Assembly (NCBI GenBank): GCA_039621445.1 | Contig: CP154955.1 | Span: forward strand, 60,729,564 to 60,793,563 | DNA length: 64,000 nt | Source: Euglena gracilis | Taxonomy: Eukaryota > Euglenida > Euglenophyceae > Euglenales | Reading direction: 5' to 3' | Shown here: piece by piece, positions 31,908 through 40,507 of the stretch | Position numbering within the stretch: position 1 is the stretch's first letter | Layout: every line of letters starts with the position of its first letter | Program-made: the position numbers and the translations under genes | The notes under the pieces: generated by a model | What the model was told of the DNA's origin: nothing | Seen by the model: the letters and a program-made list of their open reading frames with translations, nothing else | Database searches by the model: none

Positions 31908-32765
31908 TCAGGAAGTCTTCTTCCGATTGGCCGACTTTTCTTTGGTGCAGATGATGATGTCATCAAAGTACGGCCTTGAGTGCCTTTGCAGTCCGGCACA
32001 CGCCGCATCGATGTCCCGTTGCAGCAGTGCCGGGCCCACATTGATCCCTTGTGGGACCACAGTCCACTGCCACAGGCCGCCCGGCATTTGGATGTTGGTG
32101 ATTGGCCGGGACTCGGCGTCAAGGGCGACTTGATGGAAGGCATCCCGGAGGTCCACTGTGCTGAACAGCTCACATCTTGCTTGCTCGGCCACGATCTCCT
32201 CGGTGAGGGGCAGCGGGTAGCTGTCCGGCTGCAGCTGCTTGTTGGTGAGCGCGTAATCGCACACCAGTCTCCACTTCCCGCTTTTCTTTTTTGTTGGGAA
32301 GGCGGCTGCTCTCCACGGTCCCCTCCCGGGTTCCAGCTTGCCGTCCTTCCGGCACTCTGCCTCCATTTCCCTCAGGGCATCATGCCTTTCTCCTCTCAGG
32401 TGGATCACTCTGCCCACCACTGGCACTGCTCCTGGCTTCAGCCTGAGCACGGCCTTGCCATGCGTCCCTCTTGCTGGGGGATTTGGCCACACTCTTTCCC
32501 GGAAGACGCGTCCTGCGTATTCATCCAGGATTTCTTGCCGGAGCTTGGATGCCAGTGGATCTGGATGCTCGTCGTCTGACTGCACCACGCCTCTTATTTC
32601 CACCTGCTCGCCCTGCACTTGGAGGAGGTGCCTTGCTGCTTCCTGGAGTGCCTCGTTGTCGGAGATCTCCTCATCCGACGCACCTTCATCCTCCTCGGCT
32701 TCATGGATCTCTCCGGGAATGTACATCCGCATCTTCTGCACCAATGCCAGCATTTGCTCCTCCAC
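31908..32765 (-). CDS. RT palm, family A copy 2
   Basis: Acidic linker (EAEEDEGASDEEISDNEALQ), then RT: VCDYALTNKQLQPDSYPLPL, FSTVDLRDAFHQV and SRPYFDDIIICTK, where the frame ends early by the one-base loss shared with copy 3. It is in phase with the protease, but a TAA codon inserted near 32771-32773 separates the two here. Copy 1 lacks that codon. Confidence 0.85.
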   Translation of the reverse strand: MEEQMLALVQKMRMYIPGEIHEAEEDEGASDEEISDNEALQEAARHLLQVQGEQVEIRGVVQSDDEHPDPLASKLRQEILDEYAGRVFRERVWPNPPARGTHGKAVLRLKPGAVPVVGRVIHLRGERHDALREMEAECRKDGKLEPGRGPWRAAAFPTKKKSGKWRLVCDYALTNKQLQPDSYPLPLTEEIVAEQARCELFSTVDLRDAFHQVALDAESRPITNIQMPGGLWQWTVVPQGINVGPALLQRDIDAACAGLQRHSRPYFDDIIICTKEKSANRKKTS

Positions 32766-32771
32766 ATCTTC

Positions 32772-33320
32772 TTATTCTTCCCACAGACACTCTTCTTCCT
32801 CTTGATGTTGTGTTGCCGTTGATGACAGGGGTTGCTGGAGGGGATGTTGGGTTGAGGATGCTGGGGGTGGTTGCGGCTCTTGCTGGGTGACCACTGTTGC
32901 TATCGATCTTCCTTGTCCTTGGACGGTGCTGTTCTTCTGCGCCCACAGCACCCACTGTGGCGGATCATGCGGATGGAGTGCATCTCTCCATGGCTGCACG
33001 TCGAGGCGATTGACCTTCAACCACGGATATCCGAGGACGAGGTCGCAGCCGATGTCCCCGTCGTGTGCAGTGACGGTGCTGCTCCACTGGCTGCCCACTG
33101 GCACGCCCTCTTCAGTTCTCGCCTCGAAGGAGAGAATGATGGTGGCCTCATTCTTTCCTCCGTTGAGCTCTTCACCACTCACTGTCTTGAGCAGCAGCGG
33201 CTTGCTGGACTGCGTGAAGCAGGCTTCTGGAAGCAGGTCCCTCCGGCAGAGAGACGTCTGGGCTCCGGTGTCGATGAGCGCTTTTGCTTGGCGGCACTCA
33301 CCATTGGCTTCCACGGTCAC
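32772..33320 (-). CDS. Protease, family A copy 2
   Basis: Retropepsin motifs LIDTGAQTSLCRRDLLP and DLVLGYPWLKV are intact. It follows the MTase UAA after 11 in-frame sense codons. The first possible non-AUG codon is GTG; no ATG precedes the domain. Confidence 0.85.
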   Translation of the reverse strand: MTVEANGECRQAKALIDTGAQTSLCRRDLLPEACFTQSSKPLLLKTVSGEELNGGKNEATIILSFEARTEEGVPVGSQWSSTVTAHDGDIGCDLVLGYPWLKVNRLDVQPWRDALHPHDPPQWVLWAQKNSTVQGQGRSIATVVTQQEPQPPPASSTQHPLQQPLSSTATQHQEEEECLWEE

Positions 33321-33353
33321 TTCCAGCAGCAGCTGGCATCCGCCTCCTCTCCT

Positions 33354-34769
33354 TTACATCCTGCCCACTCGAAAGCGGGCCGGCTTCACATGCCATGGCT
33401 TGATGGTCACCTCTTGCACTTGGCTGTTGCGTACTGCTCCTTCTGCTTCGGTCGCTGCTTGTGGTCCTGTGCCTTGGCACAGGTACTCCACCACGCCGCT
33501 TGGGATTCTGTATGCCTCCTCTCGTGACACCCTGTGGGGGCACCTGCCTCCCAGCTGGAACCGGTGGCGCCGTCTTCCTTTGTCTCCTTGCACCGAGCTT
33601 TTGCATCGGCCATCGCACAGCACGTTGGTGAGGTCCCTGGCCATCTCCTTCGGTAAACAGAACCGGGTGGGTTTCCGGTAGCCGAAGTCTTCAAACATGC
33701 AGTAGTCGAGGTCCACGAAAGCCAGGTCTCGGACTACTCGCCTCCTGCGGAGCAGCCCGTGACGGGGATTCTCGATCCACCACTTCGCCGGAGCGAGGTA
33801 CTGGATGATCTCCCTTGTCTTCCTCACCACCGCATCTGCTCCCCTCAACCGCCTCGGCCTTGTCGTCATTGCCGACGAGTACTCGGTGCATGGTGGGGAT
33901 GCTGCCACCAGATCGAAGTCACCAGGGGAATACTGCTGCCAGTACTCCCATCGCCGGATGTCTGCCACCACATCGGGATGCCACCGGGAGTCCCAGTCGA
34001 CACTCACGACATGGTAGCCCATTGCCTCGAGGGCCCGGCGGACACTGCCCGTCCCGGAGAATAGGTCCAGTGCCCAGAGCTCGCGTCCGCGGCTCTGCTG
34101 GTGCTTCTCTTCTTTTGCTTCTGGCGTCACTGAGCCTGGAGGCACGGATGTGGATGTGGCTTGGGTGATGTTGCTGGATGTTGGATGTGGATGCGGTGTT
34201 TCTTGTGGTAGAAGTTGCCTTGATCCTTCTTGAGGCGGTTGTGGTTGATGCTGGGAATCGCTTGGTGGTTTGTATTGTTGGTGGGGATGCGGCGATGTAG
34301 AAGTCTGTTCCAGTGGAGGTTGTTGTTGAGGTGGATGCTGAGACGAAGATGAAGGTTCTTGTGGGAGAGGTAGCGGGGTGTTTCCTTGTGATGATGATGG
34401 TGGTTCGAGTGGCGGCTGTAGTGGCACTGGATGTCGCGAAGTACATGACGGTTCCCGTGGGTGATATCGTTGATGAGGATGTCGCTTTGATGACGGTTCC
34501 AGAGGCAGCTGTCGTGGTGATGCAGATGACGGTCCTGGTGGGAGTTGTGGTTGTTGTGGATGCTGTTGAGATGACGAAATCGGTTCTCGTGGCGGTTGTA
34601 GCGATTGTGGATGTTGAGGAGGAGATAACAGTTCCTGTGGGCGATGAAGTTGGTGTGGGTGTCGCTGAGATGACGGAGACGGTTCTCGTGGTGGCAGCCA
34701 CGAAGGTGGGTGTCGCGAAGAAGATGAAGGTTCTGGTGGACGATAATGTTGGGGTGGATGTCGCTGCAA
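33354..34769 (-). CDS. C5-cytosine DNA methyltransferase domain, family A copy 2
   Basis: 471 codons, the MTase from about residue 230. Motifs I (ALDLFSGTGSV), IV (AASPPCTEYSS) and VI (WWIENPRHG) are intact. RKPTRFC replaces RKPTRFW of copy 1. The frame continues open upstream of this start, through repeats matching those of the Pro/Gln-rich region, so the MTase is normally the C-terminal part of a longer product reached by a frame change. Its location between Gag and protease means it would travel in the element polyprotein. Self-methylation or effects on host silencing are possible but not shown. Confidence 0.85.
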   Translation of the reverse strand: MQRHPPQHYRPPEPSSSSRHPPSWLPPREPSPSSQRHPHQLHRPQELLSPPQHPQSLQPPREPISSSQQHPQQPQLPPGPSSASPRQLPLEPSSKRHPHQRYHPREPSCTSRHPVPLQPPLEPPSSSQGNTPLPLPQEPSSSSQHPPQQQPPLEQTSTSPHPHQQYKPPSDSQHQPQPPQEGSRQLLPQETPHPHPTSSNITQATSTSVPPGSVTPEAKEEKHQQSRGRELWALDLFSGTGSVRRALEAMGYHVVSVDWDSRWHPDVVADIRRWEYWQQYSPGDFDLVAASPPCTEYSSAMTTRPRRLRGADAVVRKTREIIQYLAPAKWWIENPRHGLLRRRRVVRDLAFVDLDYCMFEDFGYRKPTRFCLPKEMARDLTNVLCDGRCKSSVQGDKGRRRHRFQLGGRCPHRVSREEAYRIPSGVVEYLCQGTGPQAATEAEGAVRNSQVQEVTIKPWHVKPARFRVGRM

Positions 34770-34863
34770 AGATGAAGACAGTTCTCGTGGCAGCCTCTGC
34801 GATGGCGAATGTCGTGATGTGGATGAAGGTTCTCGTGGGAGTTGTGGTTGGTGTGGATGTGGC

Positions 34864-36150
34864 TTAGATGATGGAGTCGGTTCTCGTGGCGGCAGCGGCG
34901 ATGGTGGATGCTGCGGAGAAGATGAAGGTTCTGGTGGATGTTGACGTTGGAGTAGATGTCGCTCTGATGATGATGCGGGTTCGTAGGGTAGCTGCTGTCG
35001 AGGTAGTTGTTGCGGTGAAGATGAAGGTTCTGGGATGCAGCTTGGACGATGGTGTCGGTTCTAGTGGCGGCGGCTGCAGTCGGGGTCGGGGTTCGGATGT
35101 CCGTTCTGGTGGGAGATGTCGTTGGAGGAGATGTTGGGGTGGGGACGACGGTTCTTGTGGATGATGCCGCTCGTGGGGTGGCAGCTGCGGGTTACATGTC
35201 CATTCTGGTGGGGGATGTCGATGGTGGAGATGCTGGGGTGGAGATGACGGTTCTTGTGGATGATGCCGCTCGTGGGGTGGCTGCTGCGGGTTACATGTCC
35301 GTTCTGGTGGGGGATGTCGATGGTGGAGATGCTGGGGTGTAGATGACGGTTCTTGTGGCTGATGCCGCTCGTGGGGTGGCTGCTGCGGGTAACATGTCCG
35401 TTTTGGTGGGGGATGTCGATGGTGGAGATGCTGGGGTGGAGATGACGGTTCTTGTGGATGATGCCGCTCGTGGGGTGGCTGCTGCGTGTTACATGTCCGT
35501 TTTGGTGGGGGATGTCGATGGTGGAGATGCTGGGGTGTAGATGACGGTTCTTGTGGCTGATGATGCTCGTGGGGTGGCTGCAGCGGGTTAGAGGAGCGTT
35601 CTGGTGGGAGCTGTTGATGGTGGGGATGTTGGGGTGGAGATGACGGTTCTTGTGGCGGATTATGCTCGTGGGGTGGCTGCCGGGTTTCTGGTCGCTTGTT
35701 GTCGGGCTGTTGCATGGCTGTCAGGCTTCTTGGGTGCTCTTCTTGTGGTGGATGCTGGTCCGTGTCACGCAGTGGATGTTGCTTTCTTTGGGGTAGGTGT
35801 TGCTTTTCTTGTTGTGGATGCCGGTTGGTGTCGCGGGGAGGGTGTTGTGTGGTAGATGTTGACCCTTGAGGTGGTTGTCGCGATGAGGTTGTTGTTTCCT
35901 GCTTACTTCCTTTTCCCTTGGAGTGGTTTTTGTTCTTTGTCGTTGATCTTTGCCATTCCCTTGGCATAGATCTCTCCCCTTCTTCTTCCTTCCTTCCCTT
36001 TGTGCCTTGATCCTTGTCGGGTTGTGTCATCGGAGGTGATTGTCTTGGCTTGCGGTTTCTTTTCTTTTTATCCACCACCTGCCATCCTTCCTCCTCTCGA
36101 TGCCTGGACAGGGTGGTGGAGCACACCTGCACGGTTCTCACCTCGTGCAC
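34864..36150 (-). CDS. Pro/Gln/His-rich repeat region after Gag UGA, family A copy 2
   Basis: 428 codons in phase with Gag; 25 sense codons separate it from the Gag UGA. The basic start (EEEGWQVVDKKKRNRKPRQ) is followed by a Gln/Lys-rich part and about six tandem 33-residue units with His/Pro/Gln. The terminal Thr/Ile-rich stretch is out of the repeat frame. Cys at a fixed place in some units (PPERTCNPQQ) is conserved. Confidence 0.6.
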   Translation of the reverse strand: MHEVRTVQVCSTTLSRHREEEGWQVVDKKKRNRKPRQSPPMTQPDKDQGTKGRKEEEGERSMPREWQRSTTKNKNHSKGKGSKQETTTSSRQPPQGSTSTTQHPPRDTNRHPQQEKQHLPQRKQHPLRDTDQHPPQEEHPRSLTAMQQPDNKRPETRQPPHEHNPPQEPSSPPQHPHHQQLPPERSSNPLQPPHEHHQPQEPSSTPQHLHHRHPPPKRTCNTQQPPHERHHPQEPSSPPQHLHHRHPPPKRTCYPQQPPHERHQPQEPSSTPQHLHHRHPPPERTCNPQQPPHERHHPQEPSSPPQHLHHRHPPPEWTCNPQLPPHERHHPQEPSSPPQHLLQRHLPPERTSEPRPRLQPPPLEPTPSSKLHPRTFIFTATTTSTAATLRTRIIIRATSTPTSTSTRTFIFSAASTIAAAATRTDSII

Positions 36151-36225
36151 TTCCTCCTGCCGGTCTCCGGCTCGGGGTTTTGACTGCCTGCCCAGGCCTC
36201 CTCCCCTAGGGCCTGGGCGGCCCCT

Positions 36226-39200
36226 TCACTCCTCCCACTCCTCCACTGCGGCGACACTCCTCCCCCGGCCGCTGTCTTTTCCTCCTTTGCCTTTTCCATC
36301 TCCCTTTCCTTTGCTATTGCCTTTCTCATCGCCTTTGCCTTTGCCATCCTGGTCTTGTCCACCACCTTTGCCATCTCCTCCCTTTGACCATTGTGGGTTG
36401 CCTTTTCCTTTGCCTTTGGCATCCCATGAGTTGTTCCACGACGCTCCACCTTGGTACGGGGCATTCTGCCACTGTCCCGATGATGACCACTCTGGTTGTC
36501 GATCTCCTCCCTTCACCGCCGGTGGCGGTGACGGCGCACTTTGGGTGGGCTGTGGTCCAGGTTGCACCGCGATTGTCGGTTGCTCCTCCTTCTTCTCAGA
36601 CACCTTTGGAGGTGTCGGGGGCCTCTTATCTTGTCGTTTGTTTCCCTTGCCCACTTGCCGGACAGCTTCTTCCTCTTCTTCTTCCGCACCATCCCACTCT
36701 GCATCCACTTCCCGGTGCCACCGGGGCTGTGGCCGACGGTCTTGCCTTTGGGGTCCGGAGCTTTGCTGCGGCTCGGGCGCGTTGGCGATCCGCTGCTCCG
36801 TTCGGAGCCAACGAGTCATCAGCTCGTTGATTTCCTTCGGCCCCAACCCCGCATTTTCCGGGGAGACCTTGACAACGCTCCCGCCTTGGAGCCGCTGCCG
36901 GTCATAGAGCATTTTCATGGCATGCCGATGCTCTTCCCCTTGCGGCGTCACCTTCACTCGCTTGCCGAACCGTCGCACGGCAAGTGGTCTCAGCCCGGTC
37001 TCCGCCAGCACCATGTTCTCCACCTCCTCTGTGGCCACATCGATTGGCAGCCCATCGAGAACCAAGGTGCCCCTCTCTGTCCTTTTGTCCTCCTCCATCG
37101 CCAGCTTTCTTCGCCACGGATCCCTTGGGATCGCATTCATCAACAGGCGACTCAGTTCTGCATCACTGACATCGCCAAGTTGCCCAGCCAGGGTCATCAT
37201 CTGTGCGTAGAGCTCACGCCACGACTTCTCTGTTGGCTTGCCCGCGTGCGCCATCTTCAGCCGGTGGAGCTTGCCGCGGAGGACCTCCTTGTCTTCCGCC
37301 CCGAACTCCAGGTCGAGGCGCGCCCAGTACTCTTCGTACCCGAGGTCCGGATTGGCTTCCAGCTCCTGGTCCACCAGGAGAGCCCCGGCCTCGTCGAGTG
37401 CACTTCGCAGCAACGCCAATCGCTGTGCATCGGTCATTGCTGGCATCAGCCCTTCCGTTTCTCGTATAAACGGAATCCACTTTCTTCTCCACATTGGCCA
37501 GTCCTCTGCAATCCCGCTGAACCTTCCGGGATGTCTGCCTCTGATGGACTCCACGAGTTGTGGGGGTAGGAGTTGGAGTTGTGGACTGACGGTGTGTGCT
37601 TGCACTGGGGCGATGGTCACTTCCACCCCCCGCACCGCCGTTCCGGTTGTGCTCCTGGGTGGCTGTGTCACTTGCGTCATTGGCATCACTGCTTGTACTG
37701 GGATTGATGTCACTGCTTCACTTTGCGCCATTGATCGCGTGCTCTTTCTTGCCAACCTGAGCTCCGGTCGCACCGCAACCGAAGATTGTTGTCGTGCTTG
37801 TATTTCTGGGTACGGTTGGGACGGGAATGTGTGGACCTCTGCACGTTGACGGACTTCTTCACGAGGGATGTGTGGTTCCTGGATGGGCGTTGTTGTGCTG
37901 AGCTGTAGCCGTGCGACTTGTCTCGCCAAATCTTGCACTTCTCGCTCCATCTGTTCACTGCTGCTCATATTGGGGCGTGATTGTTGCCGGATTAGCTGAA
38001 TGTCCCTCTGTATTTCCCTGAGCTGTGTCTTTGTCTCCTTGATGGCCTTGGAGAACGCTCCCTCCCCATGGAGCACTCTCTCCCGCAATTGTTGGATGCC
38101 GTCCTCCACCTCTTCCGTTGATTGGAGTGGTTGTTGTGGGAGTTGAAGTTGTTTGATCTCCTCGTGCATCTTGTTCTCCACCCGCTCCATGGCCCTTGCC
38201 AGTGCTTCGTCCGCCACCTCGACCTTCTTGCTCAGCCGGAGAAGGTCTCTGTCCTTCTCATCTTTGGCTCGGGCCATGGAGGTCTCCAGGGCTTGTACCC
38301 TGGCCGCAAGGTGGTGGAAGTCTTGCACCTGGATCTCGAGCTGTCGGACGTACTCCGTCGTCTCGCGCTTGAACTGCTTGTTGTTCTGCTCGAGAGCCTG
38401 CACCTTGAAGATCAGATCCTGGATGAGAGTGTTGGATGTGGTCGGTTGTTGGAGTTGCGTTGTCTGTTGTTTTTGCTTCATCTCCTGGATCTCCTTTGCC
38501 ATCACCGCCACCTGAGTCTGTTGTGCTTGTTTCATTGTCTCCACCTCCTTCTTGATCGCCGTCACTTCCTCCACCATTGCCCGTTTCAGTCGGTCTTTCG
38601 ATTGTTCGATTTCTTGGATCCGCACTGTCATTCTGTTCAATGCCACCTCCATCTCCGGGTTCTGGATCGGTTGTTGTGGTTTTGGTGATCCTTTTGCTGC
38701 TTGCTGCTCGTGTTCGCGCCGCATCATTTCCACTAGTGACCGGATGTTGCTGTTTCGCGTCACTGTTTCCATCTTGATCTGCTCCTTCACCATTTGGACC
38801 TCGCTTTTGACGACGGTGATTCGCGCATCGTGTTTGCTGATTACGTGCATTGTCGCGATGTCGATGGCTGCACTCTCGGAGGATGATGATGATGCCGCCT
38901 CGGTCTTGATCTGCTCCTTCAACCCTTGGACATCTCGTTCCACCATCGCGAAGCGAATCTCGTGCTGTGTGATCGCGGTTTGCGCAGCACTCGCGGCTTC
39001 GTGCAGCGTTGTGGTCTCTGCCGCGCATCGCATCGGAACGTCATACGCACGCGTTGCTTGCTCGCGGACGAGATTGACTGCGGTGTCGCACGCGGTGATT
39101 TGTCGTTTGACTACCTCGATGTCTTGTTGTTGTTGTGCCGCCATCGCCTTGATGTCGTTGAACACCTCGTCCTGCTTGTATTCACCCTCGGTTGGCCACC

Positions 39201-40020
39201 ATCCTCCTTCAGACCCCCAAGGTTCCCACCGTTGTTCCTCCCACTGCTCCTGCTCCTCTGTCTCCTCTGCTCCCCCTTCCTCTGGGGAGAGTCTCGGGAC
39301 CTTCTGGGGCCGGGGAGTGGCCCCAGAGGAGAACAGGGTCCGCAGCCCCATGTCTCGGCTCCCTTGGGGGGGCTGCGGTCCGTCGGTTGGGTCCGGGACG
39401 TCGGATGTCGGGGAGGAGTAGGATGGGGGATGAGGGCTGAAGGATGGGGGATGTGGGGTGTATGAGGAGGAGGGTGGGGGACGGATGGAGAAGATGGAGT
39501 GATGGTTTGGGTCGGAGTCGGTGGGGGAGAAGAGTGAAGGCAGCACTGATGGGGCTTCATCGAGCGATGGGAACGGGGGGAAAAGGGGATTTCCAGTTGA
39601 CTTTCCTTTCCGTGGGGTGGGGGTTCGATCCCGAGGGCTATCGAGATCAAAATCATTTGTACTTGGGGACAGCAGGGCTAGGGCTGTGCATTGGGCATCC
39701 CCGTGGGGGCTACCACGGAGATGTGATGGGGGGCCCCCGTAGGGGATTGCGGCCATCGCTGGGGTGGGGTCGCCGAGTGCTGGGCCTCGGCCGGTGATCT
39801 GAAGGTTCACCTCAGAGTGGGCCGCGAGGAATGGATTGTTGTGTGGGGTAGGGTTGTAAGCCTCTGCTACCAGTTTCCCAGGGGGGGTCCCGGTCTCGCT
39901 GGGGTTCCGGCAGGGTGGGTCCCGGGTCACGGATCCGGCGAGGGGGGGTGCGCGGGTTGGCTCAGCCCCCACGGAGACCCTGGGAAGCTCCGTGGGTGCT
40001 TGGAATGGGATGGGGTCCAT
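36226..40020 (-). CDS. Gag-like structural protein, family A copy 2 (intact)
   Basis: 1264 codons. Residues 1-49 are encoded in the 5' LTR. Residues 50-54 (LVAEA) are encoded by the primer binding site. The N-terminal 250 residues are Pro/Ser-rich, with an acidic Trp-rich patch (EEQRWEPWGSEGGWW). Long coiled coils follow (about residues 280-770, for example MRREHEQQAAKG and NNKQFKRETTEYVRQLEIQ), then a capsid-like helical region (WPMWRRKWIPF, ALLRSALDEAGALLVDQEL, SWRELYAQMM) and a Gly/Lys tail in place of a zinc knuckle. It should build the particle and bind RNA. It is about three times longer than usual Ty3 Gag. The ATG context is good (A at -3, G at +4). Confidence 0.88.
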   Translation of the reverse strand: MDPIPFQAPTELPRVSVGAEPTRAPPLAGSVTRDPPCRNPSETGTPPGKLVAEAYNPTPHNNPFLAAHSEVNLQITGRGPALGDPTPAMAAIPYGGPPSHLRGSPHGDAQCTALALLSPSTNDFDLDSPRDRTPTPRKGKSTGNPLFPPFPSLDEAPSVLPSLFSPTDSDPNHHSIFSIRPPPSSSYTPHPPSFSPHPPSYSSPTSDVPDPTDGPQPPQGSRDMGLRTLFSSGATPRPQKVPRLSPEEGGAEETEEQEQWEEQRWEPWGSEGGWWPTEGEYKQDEVFNDIKAMAAQQQQDIEVVKRQITACDTAVNLVREQATRAYDVPMRCAAETTTLHEAASAAQTAITQHEIRFAMVERDVQGLKEQIKTEAASSSSSESAAIDIATMHVISKHDARITVVKSEVQMVKEQIKMETVTRNSNIRSLVEMMRREHEQQAAKGSPKPQQPIQNPEMEVALNRMTVRIQEIEQSKDRLKRAMVEEVTAIKKEVETMKQAQQTQVAVMAKEIQEMKQKQQTTQLQQPTTSNTLIQDLIFKVQALEQNNKQFKRETTEYVRQLEIQVQDFHHLAARVQALETSMARAKDEKDRDLLRLSKKVEVADEALARAMERVENKMHEEIKQLQLPQQPLQSTEEVEDGIQQLRERVLHGEGAFSKAIKETKTQLREIQRDIQLIRQQSRPNMSSSEQMEREVQDLARQVARLQLSTTTPIQEPHIPREEVRQRAEVHTFPSQPYPEIQARQQSSVAVRPELRLARKSTRSMAQSEAVTSIPVQAVMPMTQVTQPPRSTTGTAVRGVEVTIAPVQAHTVSPQLQLLPPQLVESIRGRHPGRFSGIAEDWPMWRRKWIPFIRETEGLMPAMTDAQRLALLRSALDEAGALLVDQELEANPDLGYEEYWARLDLEFGAEDKEVLRGKLHRLKMAHAGKPTEKSWRELYAQMMTLAGQLGDVSDAELSRLLMNAIPRDPWRRKLAMEEDKRTERGTLVLDGLPIDVATEEVENMVLAETGLRPLAVRRFGKRVKVTPQGEEHRHAMKMLYDRQRLQGGSVVKVSPENAGLGPKEINELMTRWLRTEQRIANAPEPQQSSGPQRQDRRPQPRWHREVDAEWDGAEEEEEEAVRQVGKGNKRQDKRPPTPPKVSEKKEEQPTIAVQPGPQPTQSAPSPPPAVKGGDRQPEWSSSGQWQNAPYQGGASWNNSWDAKGKGKGNPQWSKGGDGKGGGQDQDGKGKGDEKGNSKGKGDGKGKGGKDSGRGRSVAAVEEWEE
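39861..39872 (-). other. Primer binding site, family A copy 2
   Basis: TGGTAGCAGAGG on the coding strand, directly after the LTR; matches initiator tRNA-Met; embedded in Gag codons 50-54. Confidence 0.85.
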
Positions 40021-40507
40021 TTTTTAGTGTTCCCGGCGGCGGAGTGGAGGGGGGTGCCTCCCGCGATGCCTCTGTGGGTCTGCGGAGCCGCTTAGGTGGG
40101 CCCTCGCAGGGGGGAAATTGAAGGGGACAGAGGGGGGGCGGAAAAGCCTGGGTGCTAGGAGTTTTCAGGGGGTGCTTCCCACCCTATAGCCACTTAGCCC
40201 AGCCAAATCCAGCAACTGCCTTTGAAATTGACTTGGGGCGCTCCTGGTAGGCCAATTCCTTGGTGTTTTCTTTGATCTCCTTGAAGGTAATTTCTCCTTT
40301 GGCAGTTTCCTTTGGTTTCTTTGAAATCTTTGAATTTGATTGAATTAAACAATTGAACTTGACAAATGAATTCCAATGCACAAATCAGATTGAATCCATG
40401 GAAACAAGGGAGCCTGCGGAATGCAAATACAAAAAAGGGGGTGGTCAGGTAGTAGCGGAGGTTCCGCTACTTTGTGTGCGCATGCGCTCAGGCCGCCGCC
40501 GCCCACA
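39873..40507 (-). repeat. 5' LTR of family A copy 2
   Basis: 635 bp. By eye it is much closer to the other 5' LTRs than the two LTRs of copy 1 are to each other, consistent with duplication of one insertion. The flank AGCGT (40508-40512) is the same as in copy 1. Confidence 0.88.

Larger units (their letters stand above)
27479..40507 (-). mobile_element. Family A Ty3/gypsy retrotransposon, copy 2, 3'-truncated
   Basis: About 13.0 kb. The 5' LTR, primer binding site and all coding domains are present. It is cut at about 27479 in the 3' region, so the polypurine tract and 3' LTR are missing. Its 5' flank is the same family B site as in copies 1 and 3, so it arose by duplication of the nested unit. 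This copy has the only uninterrupted Gag and an intact MTase; pol has a one-base loss after YFDD, a one-base gain in RNase H and a one-base gain ahead of integrase. Confidence 0.88.

Noticed and set aside
34313-34867. Valine/Asp-rich plus-strand open frame (also at 11739-12161 and 48079-48633)
   Set aside because: It is the antisense of the Pro/Gln repeats; the repeat unit has no stop in that phase.
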